In this document: piece by piece, positions 52,028 through 61,415 of the stretch
Layout of the letters: each line of letters opens with the position of its first letter
Numbering within the stretch: the first letter of the stretch is position 1
From: Victivallaceae bacterium
GTDB taxonomy: Bacteria; Verrucomicrobiota; Lentisphaeria; Victivallales; Victivallaceae
Assembly (NCBI GenBank): GCA_021647315.1
Contig: JAKIUY010000005.1
Span: forward strand, 20,175-84,174
DNA length: 64,000 nucleotides
Direction: 5' to 3'
Notes under the pieces: generated by a model
The model's input: the letters and a program-made list of their open reading frames with translations, nothing else
Told to the model about the DNA's origin: nothing
Database searches by the model: none
Translations under genes and position numbers: made by a program

Positions 52028-55000
52028 TCTTCTTATTCTCAATAATTGTGTTGAGCAATCCTTGTGCATATTCCTTAGATTCCGTTATGCCATCAAAACG
52101 GTCTTTCACATGCTTTCTGATCTTTTTAACCATTTGATGGTGCTCACGAGCTTTATTTTCCCAGTTTACAATCTGGAAATGCTCATCAAGGTCATTCGCA
52201 ATATCTTTAACTTTATACATAGCTTCATCTTCACTGACATACAGACGTTTCATTTCACTATAGATTGCATACTCAGCAGGGCTCTTCAGCCCTTTAGATT
52301 GAAGTTCAGATTCGTACTCATCAATATCACGGTTAACCTGGTCAATAATATCAAACAGCTCCAATTGACTGATCCGGTCATTTTTCTCATCATCAATAGC
52401 CTTCTCCAGCACTTCGGATAGCGGTCCGTAGAAACTCTTGTTTATCTGCAAGCCGGTCTTAATTCTATGTTTGGTTGCATTCTTTTTAATAAGTTTCTGG
52501 GCGCCCTGTCCCTGCTTTGCCAGTTCATCAGCGAACACTTCCCGATCAGTAATTGCTATCGGCTGTGCCAGCAGTCCGGTGATTCCTGACGCTCGCAGGT
52601 TTTCATCAATCATGATCTGCAATTTTCTGGACTCCCCTGCATCTATACGGCTATTTTCTGTGTCCTGATATACATCAGCGAACATTGCCCGGATTTCATT
52701 GAACAGTTTAAAGTCGAAAGCGTATGGTATCGCAAAACTGTCCGGCAGAACAATATCCATTGCCTGATTAAATTCTTTGAGCAGTTTTTTAAAGCTGTCA
52801 CGCAGATCCATCGGTTCGAGCATTTCAAATACCCGATCCTTGTACTTCTCTCTATCCTGCTTACGATCAACCTTAATCGCCCTGAAGAAATCAATCAGTT
52901 TGGTGTGACGTGTCTGCAACTTAGTATATGCGAACTTTTTATAATCCTTCATGACATCATCTTTAACCAGCTCACCTGAGAACATTTTTAGTGCTGCGAC
53001 CAAATTATCAGCTACTCCGCAATAGTCCATCACAAATCCAGCATTCTTGCCTGCTCTGGTACGGTTAACCCGAGCAATAGCCTGCAACAGAGTATGTTCT
53101 TTAAGATTTTTATCCAGATACATCACCGAGGCAATCGGGCAGTCATATCCAGTCAACAGCATATCAGAAACAATCAGGATGTGATCATCATTATACTGGG
53201 CTTTGCCGGTCTTGCTATTCAGTAGGCTTTCACCTGCTGGAGGAAATGACAGAGTAAACTCTTTAGACGCCTGCTTAACTTTCTCGCCAGGGGTCACGTA
53301 GTCCAGATAATCAGCACACTGCTTTTCTAGTTTATCGCCTTTCCCACCTAGACTAATCACTACCTTGGTATTCAACTTATGAAGACCTTCCGCTTTCATC
53401 TGCTCAAATATCTTCCGGTACATTACCGCTGTAATTCTGTTCGCACATACCAGTATTGCCTTATGTCCCTCTTTTAGGGCTCCCGCCTGATAATGTTCAA
53501 CGATATGATTCGCCACTATCCACAGCCGTTCGTATGCCGATTTGTATTTGTTACAGGCTGTCCTGCGCAGCATCGCTTTCCGATCTTTATCTTCATTTGC
53601 ATATTGTTCATCGAAATCAGCGTCCAGCCCGGGTTTGTCAATTATTATTTCCGGGATTGCCTGATCGTACAGAATTTCCAAGGTATTACCATCAGCAACC
53701 GACTCTTTGATCGTGTAGGTATCAATATACTGACCGCCGTAAAACTCACCTAACGTTGACTTTTCTTCCTTGGTAATTGGTGTACCGGTAAATGCTATAA
53801 ACTTGGCATTCGGCAGCGATAAACGCATATAGGCTGCCAAAAGCCCATACTGTGAACGGTGTGCTTCATCTGCCAACACATAGATATTATCTCTATCGGA
53901 GAGCTCTTCCACATCAACCGGTTCTTCAATGGTTTCAGTCACCTTACCGTTTTCACCGTAAATTTTAATCACCCGTACCAGGCTACCGTCCTTAGCTTTT
54001 TTTATCTGAATATCAGAAGTCAGTTCTTCAATCTGATCTTCGGGCAGGAACTCCTCATCGTCTTTATGGCTGTCATCAGTATCATCGCTTGCGGTGTCCT
54101 GTTCCATAAACTTCTGGATTGTAGTGGTAATAATTCCGCCATAACTGTTAGCCAGCAATTTCTTCAGGTGTGATACCGCACGTGCCTTGTGGACGTTCTG
54201 GTTGCCTACATTTACAAACAGATCACTAATCTGAGTATCAAGGTCAATTCTGTCAGTCAGCACCAGAATTATCGGGTTCTTAAATCCGTTTTCTTCAGCT
54301 TGCAGCTTCTTGGCAATATAGGTCATAGTCAAAGACTTACCTGAGCCCTGTGTATGCCAGATCACGCCGCCTTCATCCATATTCTTAAGTTTATCAATGG
54401 TCTTATTGGTGGCGCGTAACTGCTGATAACGTGGCAGCTTTTTGACTGTACGCCCTTCGATTTTTTCAAATACCACAAAATTCTTGAGAATATCCAACAG
54501 CCGTTCTTTACGGAACAGGTTCCAGATCAGAATATCCTGCTTGGTTGGGATATCGCCCAGCAATGCCGTCAGTTCGGTCAAATCTTTATCACGATAATGC
54601 GAATACTGCACCTCCTGCACGCCGATAGCACCATACACTGCCGCCGAATTACGGGCAATCCCTACGCATATTTGATTGTAGTAAAACAGTCTTTCACTGT
54701 TCTGCTGATAATAGAGCAGATCACTTACAGCCTTTTCCTGGGCCCGCACTTTAGGCGCTTTACACTCAATCACTGCCAACGGAATACCGTTTATATAGAC
54801 CACAATATCGGGAATAGACTCACGCTCCTTTCCCCTGAAGCGTACCTGATTACTGACGATATAGCTGTTCTTGTCGGATCGCTTACCTCCATTATGCCAA
54901 TCGATAAACTCAACTTTTCTGAATTGTTCACGACCGTCTATCACCTGCTTAACCTGACAGTTCAGCTTGTCGAACTCCTTACGGGTTGGCTTGCCAGTCA

Positions 55001-55256
55001 GCAGGCCATAGATCATCTCATTCGTTTCCATCAGCGACGAACCCAGCGTCGTTACCAGCTTCTTAACTGAGGCACGGGCATTTTTATCACTTATCCACGG
55101 ATTGATCTTTTTAATCGCATTTTCAAGCAAATCTCCTTGTACAATAGTATTAGGCACCAGCTCCGAGCCCGGCTTGTATGTGTAATCAAGCTTATCAAAC
55201 AGCTCTAAAGCCGGTTTCTCGCTGTAGATGTATTCCGGTTGACTGGTGTCGCTCAT
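52011..55256 (-). CDS. hsdR: Type I restriction endonuclease subunit R
   Basis: 1081 residues, normal for HsdR. The N-terminal nuclease (about 1-230) has the PD-(D/E)xK signature as IPLAVIECKAP near 164. The SF2 translocase follows with GSGKSLTM (Walker A, near 303), VLADEAHRSQYG (DEAH box, near 463), FTGTPI, and SDMLLTGYDCP and QAIARVNRT in the second RecA domain. It cuts unmodified DNA after ATP-driven translocation when bound to HsdM and HsdS. The ATG overlaps the AAA-ATPase gene by four bases. Confidence 0.94.
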   Translation of the reverse strand: MSDTSQPEYIYSEKPALELFDKLDYTYKPGSELVPNTIVQGDLLENAIKKINPWISDKNARASVKKLVTTLGSSLMETNEMIYGLLTGKPTRKEFDKLNCQVKQVIDGREQFRKVEFIDWHNGGKRSDKNSYIVSNQVRFRGKERESIPDIVVYINGIPLAVIECKAPKVRAQEKAVSDLLYYQQNSERLFYYNQICVGIARNSAAVYGAIGVQEVQYSHYRDKDLTELTALLGDIPTKQDILIWNLFRKERLLDILKNFVVFEKIEGRTVKKLPRYQQLRATNKTIDKLKNMDEGGVIWHTQGSGKSLTMTYIAKKLQAEENGFKNPIILVLTDRIDLDTQISDLFVNVGNQNVHKARAVSHLKKLLANSYGGIITTTIQKFMEQDTASDDTDDSHKDDEEFLPEDQIEELTSDIQIKKAKDGSLVRVIKIYGENGKVTETIEEPVDVEELSDRDNIYVLADEAHRSQYGLLAAYMRLSLPNAKFIAFTGTPITKEEKSTLGEFYGGQYIDTYTIKESVADGNTLEILYDQAIPEIIIDKPGLDADFDEQYANEDKDRKAMLRRTACNKYKSAYERLWIVANHIVEHYQAGALKEGHKAILVCANRITAVMYRKIFEQMKAEGLHKLNTKVVISLGGKGDKLEKQCADYLDYVTPGEKVKQASKEFTLSFPPAGESLLNSKTGKAQYNDDHILIVSDMLLTGYDCPIASVMYLDKNLKEHTLLQAIARVNRTRAGKNAGFVMDYCGVADNLVAALKMFSGELVKDDVMKDYKKFAYTKLQTRHTKLIDFFRAIKVDRKQDREKYKDRVFEMLEPMDLRDSFKKLLKEFNQAMDIVLPDSFAIPYAFDFKLFNEIRAMFADVYQDTENSRIDAGESRKLQIMIDENLRASGITGLLAQPIAITDREVFADELAKQGQGAQKLIKKNATKHRIKTGLQINKSFYGPLSEVLEKAIDDEKNDRISQLELFDIIDQVNRDIDEYESELQSKGLKSPAEYAIYSEMKRLYVSEDEAMYKVKDIANDLDEHFQIVNWENKAREHHQMVKKIRKHVKDRFDGITESKEYAQGLLNTIIENKKNEQIG

Positions 55257-57172
55257 ATAGAATCAATCCTCAATACAGTCCTAATTAACTTCTTATACGA
55301 ATTTGGAATGTCATCAATACTATCAAAACTTTCAATAAATTGTTCAAAGAGTGAAGTACAATAAGCATCTTCACACGTATCTTCCGAAATATGAATTTCT
55401 ACAGAAAACTCTTTTTCAAACTCTTTCATGAACCTCACAATTAACTTCTTATTCATAATACGTGAAATTTTGAATTTATCATCCTCGTTAATTACTTCAC
55501 GAGTGAAATCACTGAAAATTTGGGATTTCATTTCTGGGCGGTTAACCTTTTGGGCGCCAAATGCTTTTTCAAGTTCTTTGCGTAAAGAGCTGTGATGATC
55601 TTTGAATTCAGCTTTGACTTGGTTGCCAAAATTAGAAAGAAACTCTTTTATTCTATCTTCATATTCATCAATTAGTTCATAATAATTCTCCTCTATCCCA
55701 TCACTATAATAAAAGGCACAAAATTTACAAAGAAACGTTTTTAGGCATTGATAAGAAGCAAATATAGAAGATTCTATACAATAGCCTGCATGACTATATA
55801 CAAATGGATCAGAATGTCTTATCTTATTTTCAATTATACTTTTAAGAGAAGCATCAACTTCAGCAGAACTAAAGTCTCTGTCAAATATAACTCCATAGCT
55901 TTTATCTTTAAATAATCCGCTAAGAGTTCTCTTAATGTATTCAATTTTAGTTGCAATATCATCTTTTCCTCGCAGAGGAAAGAACGTGGGTAACTTTGAC
56001 GAACATACTTCTTTGGAAATTAAACTTATTTTATTAACCAGAGACGAGATGTGTTCTGCATCATCATTGCCTTCAACAAAGACGATGCTAGGCGCACTGT
56101 TTAGCTGGGATAGGTTCATAAGAACTCCGCCTAGCGATCTCTTAATAACGTCGAATTGTTCTCTTCGTATTGGGTTAAGTTCGTTGCTAATCTTTGATTC
56201 CTTATGCAAGAAGAACACTTCACCATCAAGAGCATTGTCAACAAATCTATCATTATGACTGATTATAAAGAACTGATTGTCTGATAATTCTCGTAAGTAA
56301 TTTATCAAGTTGCTTTGTAATTTCGAGTGGATATGAGAATCTGGTTCATCAACAAGTAGTAATTTCAGAGGAGCATCAATAAAGTCAATTGTTGATATAA
56401 TTTCTGCGACCTGTAGAAAACCACTCCCTTGCATGTGAAGATCAAGCCATTTAGATCCTTCCCGCACTTTTAAGTCAATGTTTTCAGATGAGTTACGATG
56501 TGATTTTGGTGGTAGTTTGAAATCAACACTTTGCTGCAGTATTGCCTCCAATTGTTTTTTGAAATGTTCTATCTTTTCTCTCTGATTTAAAATCTTATTT
56601 CTCAACACTTCATGAGAATGACCTTGTAGTATTTTGTGTTTGATCTGAGCTTCGTTGTAATACGGTTCTTCCTGTAGGATATTTGCTACTGGCCTAGTTT
56701 GATATATAAACAACATTTCATCTAGCTTTTTACCCTTATCCCTGGCAATTTCAGCATACCGTTGGAAGTCTGCTGAATTAAGCTCATTGATTCTAAAGAA
56801 AGAGTTTTGAATAGATGCAGGTTTAGAAATTTCTATTGCTAATGCCAATTCTTCACCATCAATATTCAGCGTAACGGAAATTGTTGAAGTGTGACCTCCA
56901 GAATTAAAGAGGTCATGGTCATTGGTAAGTCTGATAAAGTCCAATTCCTGAAACGAAATATATTGTTTCGATGCTGGCTTATAGAACCCAACACCATTGG
57001 AAAGAATCAATTTACTTAAGCATGCGTCCCAAAGAATTATTGCCTCAAAAATTGTTGACTTGCCTATATTGTTCTCTCCGACGATAATATTGAACTTTTC
57101 ATTGGGATAATAGGTTATATTTTCGTATGCTTTGAAGTTCTTTATTTCAATTTTAGATATATATGACACCAT
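55253..57172 (-). CDS. AAA ATPase with C-terminal TOPRIM/DUF4435-like domain (OLD or fused PARIS-like)
   Basis: 639 residues. N-terminal SMC/RecF-type ATPase: GENNIGKST (32-40, Walker A), QGSGFLQVAEI signature, LLLVDEPDSH near 270 (Walker B), FFIISHNDRFV. Then a TOPRIM-like region: IVFVEGNDDAEH near 362, VIFDRDFS near 430 and YCIESSIF, which recalls DUF4435. ATPase plus TOPRIM in one chain is the layout of OLD nucleases; the DUF4435-like motifs equally suit a fused AriA-AriB of the PARIS defence system, which is triggered by anti-restriction proteins. It lies between hsdS (3-base gap) and hsdR (4-base overlap). So it is translated with the restriction complex. Confidence 0.8.
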   Translation of the reverse strand: MVSYISKIEIKNFKAYENITYYPNEKFNIIVGENNIGKSTIFEAIILWDACLSKLILSNGVGFYKPASKQYISFQELDFIRLTNDHDLFNSGGHTSTISVTLNIDGEELALAIEISKPASIQNSFFRINELNSADFQRYAEIARDKGKKLDEMLFIYQTRPVANILQEEPYYNEAQIKHKILQGHSHEVLRNKILNQREKIEHFKKQLEAILQQSVDFKLPPKSHRNSSENIDLKVREGSKWLDLHMQGSGFLQVAEIISTIDFIDAPLKLLLVDEPDSHIHSKLQSNLINYLRELSDNQFFIISHNDRFVDNALDGEVFFLHKESKISNELNPIRREQFDVIKRSLGGVLMNLSQLNSAPSIVFVEGNDDAEHISSLVNKISLISKEVCSSKLPTFFPLRGKDDIATKIEYIKRTLSGLFKDKSYGVIFDRDFSSAEVDASLKSIIENKIRHSDPFVYSHAGYCIESSIFASYQCLKTFLCKFCAFYYSDGIEENYYELIDEYEDRIKEFLSNFGNQVKAEFKDHHSSLRKELEKAFGAQKVNRPEMKSQIFSDFTREVINEDDKFKISRIMNKKLIVRFMKEFEKEFSVEIHISEDTCEDAYCTSLFEQFIESFDSIDDIPNSYKKLIRTVLRIDSI

Positions 57173-57175
57173 CTG

Positions 57176-58459
57176 CTACACCTCCACTCTAATTTTACCA
57201 GTCAGCAATTTCTGCATCAGGCCTTTTTTTAATGTCGTGTATTTATTTTTCTTCTCTTCCAATACATCCAGCTTGTCATCCACTCCGTTAAGTATCTCCG
57301 CGATCTTCTCTTGTTCAGGTAATGGAGGAAGAGGAATTGTTAAATGTTCAACATCTGTCGAATTAATTGCAGGGTAATTTGACCCAACGATAAGAGCTTC
57401 TATCTGCACTTCAATATTTTTTGAATACAGGTTTTGGTATAGGTATCCAGGGTTTGAGACTACTTGGTTCGCTCTTATAACAGCAAAACCTGTTGAGCAA
57501 ATTTTATCTTTGGGATCAAAGTTTACTAACGCAAACCCTCTAAGGTTTGGACGGACTGTAGCCATTAAAACATCAAAGCCTTCAATCTTTCGTCGTGCTC
57601 TGGATGGTGAATCAGAAAATAGAATTTTATTATCGGGAACATTAATATTACCTTCTCTTACTGATGATAAATCAATATAATGAAATTCATAATTGGGATT
57701 TGTTGAATTATTTAAACTTGAGCTGTTGATAGCTGAAGCATTCCCAAGCGTCACGACGTCCCAACTTTCGGGAATGGGGCCGAGTTTGGACTCTTTGAAA
57801 GTATGTGGGGTGCCGGTGACGGACAGTTGTCCAGTCAGCAGCTTCTGCATAAGACCTTTTTTGAGTGTTCTGTTTTGAGCAACCTCCTGTTCGATTGAAT
57901 CGATCTTATCATCAACCGTTGACAACACCTCCGCAATCTTCTTCTGCTCTGGTAATGGTGGGAGAGGAAGAAGTAAGCTTGCCAAAGCCGGTTGATTTAT
58001 ATTTGTGTTGGCACTTACTGTACTCTTGCTTAAGAGACGGTATCTAAATTGATCTTCATAGAAACAATATTTCTTATATTCATTATTGATGCTTGAGGCC
58101 GGTCGGAATCTTATTAAGAATCCTGAATAAGTTAATTTATCAATTTCATTTAAAATAACAGCAGTTAAACCTACTCCTTCTGGCTTAACAGATGAGCGAA
58201 TAAATAAAACATCTCCAATTTTTAAATCAAAATCTTGTTGTTCTTGCTTATTAGAATTTACTAAACCTAAATTAGCAAGATTTACTGTATTGTAGCCAAA
58301 CACATTCATAAGGTTAACGAATGGATAACCTTTGCCAAAGTCTTCTTTGCTTTTATTAAGACCATTTTTCAACAAACCAATATCTCCAAGATTCACCACC
58401 TCCCAGTCAACAGGAATCGGCCCAATCTTGGTCTGTTTGAATTCTGTAGTTGCCGTCAT
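57176..58459 (-). CDS. hsdS: Type I restriction specificity subunit S
   Basis: 427 residues with two target-recognition domains (about 10-165 and 215-378). Each is followed by the same conserved helix: LPPLPEQKKIAEVLSTVDDK and LPPLPEQEKIAEILNGVDDK, both ending in LKKGLMQKLLTG. The two-fold symmetric build gives a bipartite recognition sequence; the specificity cannot be predicted here. It starts 102 bases after the KilA-N gene; that gap has an AT-rich run and no separate gene. Confidence 0.93.
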   Translation of the reverse strand: MTATTEFKQTKIGPIPVDWEVVNLGDIGLLKNGLNKSKEDFGKGYPFVNLMNVFGYNTVNLANLGLVNSNKQEQQDFDLKIGDVLFIRSSVKPEGVGLTAVILNEIDKLTYSGFLIRFRPASSINNEYKKYCFYEDQFRYRLLSKSTVSANTNINQPALASLLLPLPPLPEQKKIAEVLSTVDDKIDSIEQEVAQNRTLKKGLMQKLLTGQLSVTGTPHTFKESKLGPIPESWDVVTLGNASAINSSSLNNSTNPNYEFHYIDLSSVREGNINVPDNKILFSDSPSRARRKIEGFDVLMATVRPNLRGFALVNFDPKDKICSTGFAVIRANQVVSNPGYLYQNLYSKNIEVQIEALIVGSNYPAINSTDVEHLTIPLPPLPEQEKIAEILNGVDDKLDVLEEKKNKYTTLKKGLMQKLLTGKIRVEV

Positions 58460-58561
58460 AGTCCAAGCCCCTTCGGGTAATTTTTAATATCAAATGATGA
58501 ATTATTAATTAACACCAAAGCATGCGGCGCAGCCGCTCCATTAAACATTAAGCATTTTAAA

Positions 58562-59416
58562 TTAATCATTAGCTTTTCCTCCAGCCAGAGATTGAGTAAG
58601 CTTTTTAACATCCTTGTTGGAGATAAGAATACGCATCTGATCAATTGCCAGGCGGTTCAAAATAACAACTCTTTCATCGGCGGGCAAGTTTTGTTTGAGC
58701 AGCTCAGAATTGAAACTCTCCATATTTGACAAGACCACGAGTTGTTCCAGAGTTGCGGCATCTCGTATATTACCCTTCAGCTCCGGGTTTGCATCACGCC
58801 ATTGTTTGGCTGTTTGACCAAATAGAGCTGTATTCAATAGATCCGCTTCGGAGGCATAAACAAATCCCTGTTTTCTCAGAGACAGATCCTCTGGGATTAA
58901 ATGATTTTTTACTGCATCGGTATGAATTTGATAATTCACCTTTGCCAACGTCCGGGATACATTCCACTCCAAATTCTCCCTGGAAAATTCATCCTGCTTG
59001 AGTCTTTGAAATTCTTTTAAAAGATATAGCTTAAACTCAGCGCTGATCCACGAGGCAAACTCAAAGGCAATGTCTTGGTGAGCAAAACTACCGCCGTATC
59101 TACCTTTTTTAGAAATGATGCCAATAGCATTTGTCGATTCAATCCACCGCTTTGGAGTCATTGAAAAACTATTTGAGCCTGCGTCATTTTTAAATCCATC
59201 GAATTCGATGGATTTAAAACCTGGATTATGAATTTGCTCCCATAGACCAATGAATTCAATTGTGCTGCGATTACGCATCCAGTTCTGAAGAATATAATCA
59301 CTGCGTTCGCTATCTTTATGACGGGCAATATCGGTTAAAGATATATATATGTCGCGGTCGACCTCAATTACTTTCACGTTTGTTTCAAGTACATGTACAT
59401 TTTTACTATTACTCAT
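58562..59416 (-). CDS. KilA-N domain protein of the type I RM locus
   Basis: 284 residues. The KilA-N DNA-binding domain spans about 10-130 (YISLTDIARHKDSERSDYIL, NWMRNRSTIEFIGLWEQIHN, GGSFAHQDIAFEFASWIS), followed by a helical C-terminal part (SRTLAKVNYQIHTDAVKNHL, GQTAKQWRDANPEL). The same protein type is often carried between hsdM and hsdS in type I loci. It may be a regulator or a second defence factor; no catalytic motif is visible. Its ATG comes three bases after the stop of the 46-residue ORF. Confidence 0.82.
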   Translation of the reverse strand: MSNSKNVHVLETNVKVIEVDRDIYISLTDIARHKDSERSDYILQNWMRNRSTIEFIGLWEQIHNPGFKSIEFDGFKNDAGSNSFSMTPKRWIESTNAIGIISKKGRYGGSFAHQDIAFEFASWISAEFKLYLLKEFQRLKQDEFSRENLEWNVSRTLAKVNYQIHTDAVKNHLIPEDLSLRKQGFVYASEADLLNTALFGQTAKQWRDANPELKGNIRDAATLEQLVVLSNMESFNSELLKQNLPADERVVILNRLAIDQMRILISNKDVKKLTQSLAGGKAND

Positions 59417-59419
59417 AGC

Positions 59420-59560
59420 TTACGCCCCCTTTGAAGAAATCACTGGATAGCGCACCAAGATCGGTTGTACTCTTCGCACTGTTTTAAAACCGTGAAAATC
59501 GACGGGGTTAAATTTAAAAAAACCTTGTTCGTGTATTTGGTGTATTTGCTGGTGAACCAT
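59420..59560 (-). CDS. 46-residue ORF translationally coupled to hsdM
   Basis: The ATG (59558-59560) overlaps the hsdM stop as TAATG, and the stop (59420-59422) is three bases before the KilA-N ATG. Sequence opens MVHQQIHQIHEQ and continues GFFKFNPVDFHGFKTVRRVQ, ending in SSKGA. No membrane helix, no known family. The exact packing on both sides makes translation likely. It could be an antirestriction-regulating or scaffold peptide, or simply a decayed gene; I cannot tell. Confidence 0.6.
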   Translation of the reverse strand: MVHQQIHQIHEQGFFKFNPVDFHGFKTVRRVQPILVRYPVISSKGA

Positions 59561-61125
59561 TACGCATTACCTCCGAGGCCAAGTTCTGCGAGAAACTCCT
59601 GAAGTTTAGCATCAATGTCGGCCTCTTTGGCTTCAACGGCACGAATGGCATCCAGAGTTTCATTCAGATCCACTTCCGGCTCGGGTTCTGATTTGTCGAT
59701 GTAACGGGCTATATTCAGGTTGTAATCGTTTTCTGCGATTTCAGCTTTCTCAACCACCCGCATGAACTTGTCGACCGCTTCGCCAGCTTCGTATGCTGTT
59801 ATAATCTTATCGATATGCTCAGGCATCAGCCTATTCTGGTTCTTGCCCTCTTTGTAATCATCAGATGCGTCTATGAAAGTGATGTCGTGATTATCGCTCG
59901 CTTTGGCTTTATTGATAATCAAGATACAGGCAGGAATACCGGTATTATAAAACAGCCCGGACGGCAGGCCGATCACGGCCTCCAGTAAATTGGCATTAAT
60001 CAGACCTTGACGAATCTTGCCTTCAGCTCCTCCACGAAACAGCACCCCGTGCGGCAAAACAATCCCCATCCGTCCTGAGTTTTTGAGTGATGCGATCATG
60101 TGCTGAAGGAATGCCAGATCAGCATAGCTACGCGGCGGTATACCGTAGGTAAAACGTCCGTATGAATCGCTCACGCCTTTGGCATAGTTCGGGGTAATCT
60201 CTTTCTCTTTACCATTCTTGTCAATCTTGGTTTCTATATTGGTCTCCAATGGATCCCACCATTTATTCATCGAGAATGGTGGATTGGCAATCACTATATC
60301 AAACTGATCCAGTTCGTTATCTTTATCCAGATGCTTCGGAGCACAAAGCGTATCACCTTTACGGATGTCGGCATCAGAAATATTATGCAGGAGCATATTC
60401 AGTTTACAGATAGCCCAGGTTGCCAGGTTCTTCTCCTGTCCGCAGAGCTGAACATTTACGCCGTGAGAAACATCGCTCTTACCCTCTTTACTGGCGATCT
60501 CTTTAGTTATCTGTAGTAGCATACCACCAGAACCACAGGTTGGATCATAGGCAGTATTCCCGGGTTGTGGATTAAGCAGTTTTACAATCAGTTGCACCAC
60601 CCCTTTCGGCGTATAAAACTCACCACCTTTCTTGCCGGCATCGTCGGCAAACTGTTCGATCAGGTATTCATAGGCATCACCCAGTACATCTTCCTTATAC
60701 AGGTCAGCACTGCGTAGGGAGTATTTATTGAAATGTCCCAGCAGACGCTGAAGCACTGCATCAGACAAGACATCACGATTACCAAAGCGAACAGCTGTCA
60801 TTACCCCGTCCAGACCTTCATTGTGTTCTTCAATCAGGTAAAAGGCCTTATCCAGAGCTTCGCCAATATTTTCAGTTTTAGCGGTAAGAAATGACCAGCG
60901 TGCGTCATGTGGAACCTTAAAGAACGGTTCATCTTCAGCCTCTTTACGGGAACAGCCTTCCGCTGCCATCGCCTTTTCAACTTCCTCTTCAAATACATCA
61001 CTGACGCGTTTGAGGAACAGCAGTCCGAAAATATAGTTCTTAAAGTCAGATGAGTCAGTCGAGCCGCGCAGTATATCAGCTGAATCCCACAGCCACGATT
61101 TAAGTGTATCAAGTGTTAATGTCAT
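59560..61125 (-). CDS. hsdM: Type I restriction methyltransferase subunit M
   Basis: 521 residues. The N-terminal helical bundle (about 1-150) is followed by the N6-adenine methyltransferase fold: YDPTCGSGGMLLQ near 197 (SAM-binding motif I) and FDIVIANPPFSMNKW near 282 (catalytic NPPF). GIPPRSYADLAFLQHMI and GIVLPHGVLFRGGAE follow. It methylates adenine in the half sites chosen by HsdS and protects host DNA. First gene of the RM operon; the promoter must lie in 61126-61415. Confidence 0.95.
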   Translation of the reverse strand: MTLTLDTLKSWLWDSADILRGSTDSSDFKNYIFGLLFLKRVSDVFEEEVEKAMAAEGCSRKEAEDEPFFKVPHDARWSFLTAKTENIGEALDKAFYLIEEHNEGLDGVMTAVRFGNRDVLSDAVLQRLLGHFNKYSLRSADLYKEDVLGDAYEYLIEQFADDAGKKGGEFYTPKGVVQLIVKLLNPQPGNTAYDPTCGSGGMLLQITKEIASKEGKSDVSHGVNVQLCGQEKNLATWAICKLNMLLHNISDADIRKGDTLCAPKHLDKDNELDQFDIVIANPPFSMNKWWDPLETNIETKIDKNGKEKEITPNYAKGVSDSYGRFTYGIPPRSYADLAFLQHMIASLKNSGRMGIVLPHGVLFRGGAEGKIRQGLINANLLEAVIGLPSGLFYNTGIPACILIINKAKASDNHDITFIDASDDYKEGKNQNRLMPEHIDKIITAYEAGEAVDKFMRVVEKAEIAENDYNLNIARYIDKSEPEPEVDLNETLDAIRAVEAKEADIDAKLQEFLAELGLGGNA

Positions 61126-61415
61126 TACCCTTTGTTCCCAGTTAAGGCGTTCCCATAATAGTAGTCAGTATCAGCAGTGGATACAAAAGGTAAATTATCA
61201 CGCAGCAAATTGACCTGTTCAGACAAGCTCAACCGTCCCCAACATGAAATATACATACACCGCAAGATTTTACGCTAACACCTGCCATTCATTTTTACAA
61301 GTGTTTTAACTGAATATTTAAGCTCAATTATGTGTTTGTTATTATTCTCTTCATATAAATTACATTTTTCTGTTCTGATAGTAATGTTTAAGTAGTCGGA
61401 GGACTGAAAGAATAT
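61126..61415. other. 290-bp gap upstream of hsdM
   Basis: AT-rich, no gene. It should contain the RM operon promoter on the minus strand, but I find no consensus -35/-10 pair with confidence; TTGTAA-like and TAAAAT-like words occur around 61275-61305. It is also the 3' end region of the AbiE pair. Confidence 0.3.
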
